Assembly (NCBI GenBank): GCA_030648295.1
Contig: JAUSID010000237.1
Location: 1-35,980, forward strand
From: Opitutaceae bacterium
GTDB lineage: Bacteria; Verrucomicrobiota; Verrucomicrobiia; Opitutales; Opitutaceae
Length of the DNA stretch: 35,980 nt
Direction of reading: 5' to 3'
Of the stretch, positions 33,071 to 35,980 are shown piece after piece; positions within the stretch are counted from its first letter, which is position 1, and each line of letters starts with the position of its first letter. The translations under genes were made by a program, and so were the position numbers. The notes below the pieces were generated by a model. That model had not been told where the DNA came from. It worked only from the letters and a program-made list of their open reading frames with translations, and made no database searches.

Positions 33071-34585
33071 ATGGTATCGGGACGTCGTGCGGAGTCGCAG
33101 TGTCGACCGACAACCCGTGAAGATTGGGAGCACTGGCGACGGCAAGCTTTCACGCGGCTGCCCGCGATGCTGGTGCGTCGCGGCGAAACACTGCCGAAGT
33201 CTTGGGAGGGATTCGCCGATTACCCCGTATCGGTGCTGCTGGAAAGCGGTCGGGCCGGTCGTTACACTTACCTCTGCGATCGGCCCGAGCGCGTGGTGCT
33301 CGGGCGGGAAGACGGTGCCGAGGTGTGGTCGGGCGACGGAGAGGTCCGGCTCGGCTGGACAGCGGGGAAGCCGTTGGAGGTTCTCGCCTCGCTGCTCAAC
33401 GAGGCCACCGTGCCGGTGCCGGACGGCTGGCCGGCGATGACCGGCGGGTTCATCGGTGCGTTCGGCTACGATCTCGTGCACGCGTGGGAGCAGTTGCCGC
33501 GGCAAGCGAAGCGCGACCTGACGCTCCCGCTGTATGCGATGGTGGAGCCGCGAGAACTCTTCATTTACGACCGCGACGAGCAGACGCTGGGAATTGTTGT
33601 CTGGAGAAACGTCGGCGCGGCTGATTCCAACGATTTGACCGGGCATTTTGATGCCGCACATGCCATGGCGCTCGACGCCTATGCACGATGGAAAGCCGGC
33701 GGGGGACGAGCACCGATCCCGGAATGGCGGCCTCTCCATCACACCGAGATTCCATCGGATTCTTTCAACGCGGAGGGTTTTCAGGAGGCCGTGCGAAGGG
33801 TTCAGGACTACATCACGGCGGGCCACACGTATCAGACCAACCTTTCCCTGCGGACCAGCCGGCCGGCACCGGCCGCGGCGGAAGTGATTTACGAGTCGGT
33901 GCGCCGGGTGAATCCCTCTCCCTACATGGGACTACTGCGACTGCCCGATTTTGCACTCGTGTGCGGGTCGCCCGAGTTGCTCGTGCGGATGGTCGATCGA
34001 ACGGTGGTGTCACGGCCGATCGCGGGAACGCGTCCGCGCGGCGACCTCCCGGCGCATGACGTGTGTCTGGCCGCTGAGCTGTTGGTGAACGAAAAGGAAC
34101 GGGCGGAACACTTGATGTTGGTCGATCTCATTCGTAACGACATTGGTCGCGTGGTCGAATGGGGCAGCGTGCGCGTCCGCGAATTCATGACGATCGAGCG
34201 CTACTCGCACGTGATGCATCTCGTGTCGGAAGTCGAAGGGCGGCTCGCAGCCGGCAAGTCCTGGGTCGAGTTGCTGCAATCGATGTTCCCGGGTGGCACG
34301 ATCACTGGCTGCCCGAAGATCCGCACGATGGAAATCATCGAGGAGCTCGAACCGGTGGGCCGCGGATTTTATACCGGCTCGCTCGGCTGGATTAGCTACC
34401 ACGGCGATCTTGAAATGAACATCATCATCCGCTCGATGTTGGTGCAGGCCGGCGTGGCCCACGTCCAGGCGGGTGCGGGAATTGTGGCGGATTCGCAGCC
34501 GGAGCGAGAGTTCGACGAGGCCACGCGGAAGGCGCAGGCCCTCTGGGTCGCACTCGAACTGGCGTCGGTCAGACAATATGGCTGA
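33071..34585 (+). CDS. pabB: Aminodeoxychorismate synthase component I
   Basis: A 504-residue chorismate-utilising enzyme that makes 4-amino-4-deoxychorismate. The C-terminal catalytic half shows FQEAVRRVQDYITAGHTYQTN, GSPELLVRM, SRPIAGTRPRG, EHLMLVDLIRND, FPGGTITGCPKIRTMEII and GFYTGSLGWI. Context (pabC and folP neighbours, no trp genes) favours PabB over TrpE. The PIAGT motif has Ala where E. coli PabB has Lys (PIKGT), which is the TrpE-like form. No glutaminase (pabA) gene is in the window. I chose ATG 33071. In-frame ATGs upstream, including 33012, are possible. Confidence 0.88.
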   Translation: MVSGRRAESQCRPTTREDWEHWRRQAFTRLPAMLVRRGETLPKSWEGFADYPVSVLLESGRAGRYTYLCDRPERVVLGREDGAEVWSGDGEVRLGWTAGKPLEVLASLLNEATVPVPDGWPAMTGGFIGAFGYDLVHAWEQLPRQAKRDLTLPLYAMVEPRELFIYDRDEQTLGIVVWRNVGAADSNDLTGHFDAAHAMALDAYARWKAGGGRAPIPEWRPLHHTEIPSDSFNAEGFQEAVRRVQDYITAGHTYQTNLSLRTSRPAPAAAEVIYESVRRVNPSPYMGLLRLPDFALVCGSPELLVRMVDRTVVSRPIAGTRPRGDLPAHDVCLAAELLVNEKERAEHLMLVDLIRNDIGRVVEWGSVRVREFMTIERYSHVMHLVSEVEGRLAAGKSWVELLQSMFPGGTITGCPKIRTMEIIEELEPVGRGFYTGSLGWISYHGDLEMNIIIRSMLVQAGVAHVQAGAGIVADSQPEREFDEATRKAQALWVALELASVRQYG

Positions 34586-35492
34586 CGAAAACAAAGACCG
34601 CCTCGTTTGGTTGAACGGACGAATGCTTCCGAGCAGCGCGGCGCGGCTTCCCGCTGACGATCATGGTGTCCTCTATGGTCTCGGCTTTTTCGAGACCTTT
34701 CGGACAAGCGGAGGGTATCCACACCATTGTGACAGAAACTGTCGGCGCTTGTTGGGGGCTTGCGGCACTGCGCACATCAAGGTGCCGGCTTCGTTTCTCG
34801 TTTGCGACGAAACGAGACTGCGGCATGCGATCCATCTCCTCTTGCGAGAAAACAGGATGAGCGAGGGCGTGTTTCGCTACACCATCACCGCCGGACCACC
34901 CTCGGAGACAACGGACATGCTGGGATACGATCAGCCGAGCGAACTGCTCACCGTGCGGCCGTTACCGCCGCCGGCCGCACCCGAGGGCGTGAGTTTGCGG
35001 CTGCTGAATATCCCCCGTGACAGCGGGGAATGGCTGCCTCGGCCAAAGAGTCTCAATTATGCCAATGCCCTCATGGGCGGGCATGAACTGCGGCGGCGCG
35101 GTGTCGGAGCCGACGACGAAGGGCTGTTCTTAACCCGAGAGGGAAAGTATGTCGTGGAGGCGGTGCGGCACAACGTGGCGTGGATCTTGGACGGACGTTT
35201 CTGCTTTCCGGATCCAACGTTGGGTGCGGTGGCGGGAACCTGCCTCCAGTGGGTGCTCGATATGGAATTGGAGGCCGAGCCGTGCCGGGCGTCCTTGGAC
35301 GAGTTTGTGCAGGCGGACGCCGTTGTGTTGCTCAACGCGGTGCGCGGGGTCACGCCGGTCAGCGCACTGTGGGATGCAGATGATCGATCCGTGCTTCGCG
35401 CGTGGAAATCATACGAACATCCTTTGGTTGCAGCGTTGCGCCGCGGCTGGAGTGAGGCCCTGGCCAAGACCGCGGGATTGCACATCAAATGA
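34578..35492 (+). CDS. pabC: Aminodeoxychorismate lyase (class IV PLP enzyme)
   Basis: A 304-residue enzyme that splits aminodeoxychorismate into p-aminobenzoate and pyruvate. Fold type IV features are visible: WLNGRMLP, DHGVLYGLGFFETFR, the PLP lysine in RPKSLNYANAL, and VVEAVRHNVAWI near the cofactor phosphate. Branched-chain or D-amino acid aminotransferases share this fold, but overlap with pabB by 8 bases and with folC by 4 bases supports a PabC role. ATG 34578 (MADENKDRLV) gives the normal N-terminus. The longer frame from 34473 lies inside pabB. Confidence 0.88.
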   Translation: MADENKDRLVWLNGRMLPSSAARLPADDHGVLYGLGFFETFRTSGGYPHHCDRNCRRLLGACGTAHIKVPASFLVCDETRLRHAIHLLLRENRMSEGVFRYTITAGPPSETTDMLGYDQPSELLTVRPLPPPAAPEGVSLRLLNIPRDSGEWLPRPKSLNYANALMGGHELRRRGVGADDEGLFLTREGKYVVEAVRHNVAWILDGRFCFPDPTLGAVAGTCLQWVLDMELEAEPCRASLDEFVQADAVVLLNAVRGVTPVSALWDADDRSVLRAWKSYEHPLVAALRRGWSEALAKTAGLHIK

Positions 35493-35980
35493 CCGGCTGC
35501 CTGGCGATTCCCGACTATGCGGCCGCCCGTGATTATTTGATCGGACTCAAAACGCGCGGTGTGACGCTTGGCCTCGACCGTATGCGCCGGTTCGTGGACG
35601 CGCTGGGAAATCCCGAGCGGGCCGTGCCGTGCGTGCACGTGGCTGGCACCAATGGCAAAGGCTCGGTCGCTGCCATGCTCGAGTCGATTCTGCGTGGCAC
35701 CGGCCGGCGCACCGGCCTCTACACCTCGCCCCACCTCGTGCGATTGGGTGAACGCGTTCAAGTGGATCGGCAACCGTTGACCGAGGACGAAATAACCGGC
35801 TACGTGCGCGAATTGCAGCCGGTTGCCGCTCGCATCGGAGCCACGGCTGCCGATCGTCCGAGCTATTTTTAATTCATGACTGCGGTGGCGTTGGTCCATT
35901 TCGCGCGCGCACGCTGCGACGTGGCCGTGGTGGAAGTCGGGCTCGGGGGACGGCTCGATGCCACGAATATCGTCGAGCCG
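35489..35980 (+). pseudogene. folC: Folylpolyglutamate/dihydrofolate synthase, interrupted by an in-frame stop and cut by the window end
   Basis: The N-terminal part of FolC, which adds glutamate to folates, is clear: VTLGLDRMRRFVDALGNP, the P-loop VAGTNGKGSVAAM and YTSPHLVRLGERV. At codon 128 a TAA (35870-35872) stands where the family has the Glu of the conserved SYFE. The same frame then continues without a shift as FMTAVALVHFARARCD and VGLGGRLDATNIVEP to the window edge. A single G-to-T change (GAA to TAA) explains it. Since FolC is normally essential, a sequencing or assembly error, readthrough or a second copy should be considered. The start overlaps pabC by 4 bases. Confidence 0.88.

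Noticed and set aside
1-35980. CRISPR array, tRNA or rRNA genes
   Set aside because: I saw no regularly spaced direct repeats and no tRNA- or rRNA-like sequence on either strand, though this was by eye only.

Overview
This is a GC-rich bacterial chromosomal window, with a defence-rich accessory island set beside a housekeeping folate locus. The likely host is a member of Verrucomicrobiota, perhaps Opitutaceae. That placement is an inference from gene style, mainly the small helix-turn-helix (HTH) protein at 6437-6814, and not from a marker gene.

Layout. (1) 1-149 is the start of a probable transposase-like gene running off the left edge. Bases 150-803 are non-coding, with strong hairpins. 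(2) 804-6161, minus strand, is a tightly packed operon. It encodes two unrecognised proteins, a polar-amino-acid binding protein, a SAM methyltransferase, a permease and an ATPase. (3) 6437-6814 is a small DNA-binding protein. (4) 7181-19606, minus strand, is an eight-gene run with overlapping or near-touching ends: Wadjet jetA-jetB-jetC-jetD, a WYL regulator of the BrxR/CapW type, a small probable DNA-binding protein, an N6-adenine DNA methyltransferase and a PD-(D/E)XK nuclease. (5) 19730-21983, plus strand, diverges from Wadjet. It encodes a TIR-domain protein, a DUF3223/DCL protein with an HNH-like tail, and a protein with a caspase/CHAT-like His-Cys pair. (6) 22080-22418 is a small basic protein. 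(7) 23033-27640 is a three-gene run: an RloC-like SMC-type ATPase with a zinc-hook CxxC, a probable ADP-ribosyltransferase-fold protein, and an HNH-AAA fusion. (8) 27731-31110 is an unusual recombination locus. A tyrosine recombinase lies among three copies of a GGATAA-N7-TTATCC site, each placed directly on a start codon. Two copies are identical over 26 bp and inverted, and they enclose a convergent acetyltransferase-like/methyltransferase gene pair. Decayed 5' copies of two island genes flank the unit. (9) 31155-35980 is the folate locus, with folK, folB and folP on the minus strand and pabB, pabC and folC on the plus strand. folC carries an in-frame stop at codon 128.

How it fits together. 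Regions 4, 5 and 7 look like three separate anti-plasmid or anti-phage modules. The most novel candidate is region 8, where the site layout predicts that the recombinase flips a 1.7 kb segment and so exchanges which of two genes sits behind each outer promoter. The second is the TIR/DCL-HNH/caspase-like trio. The third is the fusion of Wadjet, a WYL regulator and restriction-modification genes in one transcription unit.
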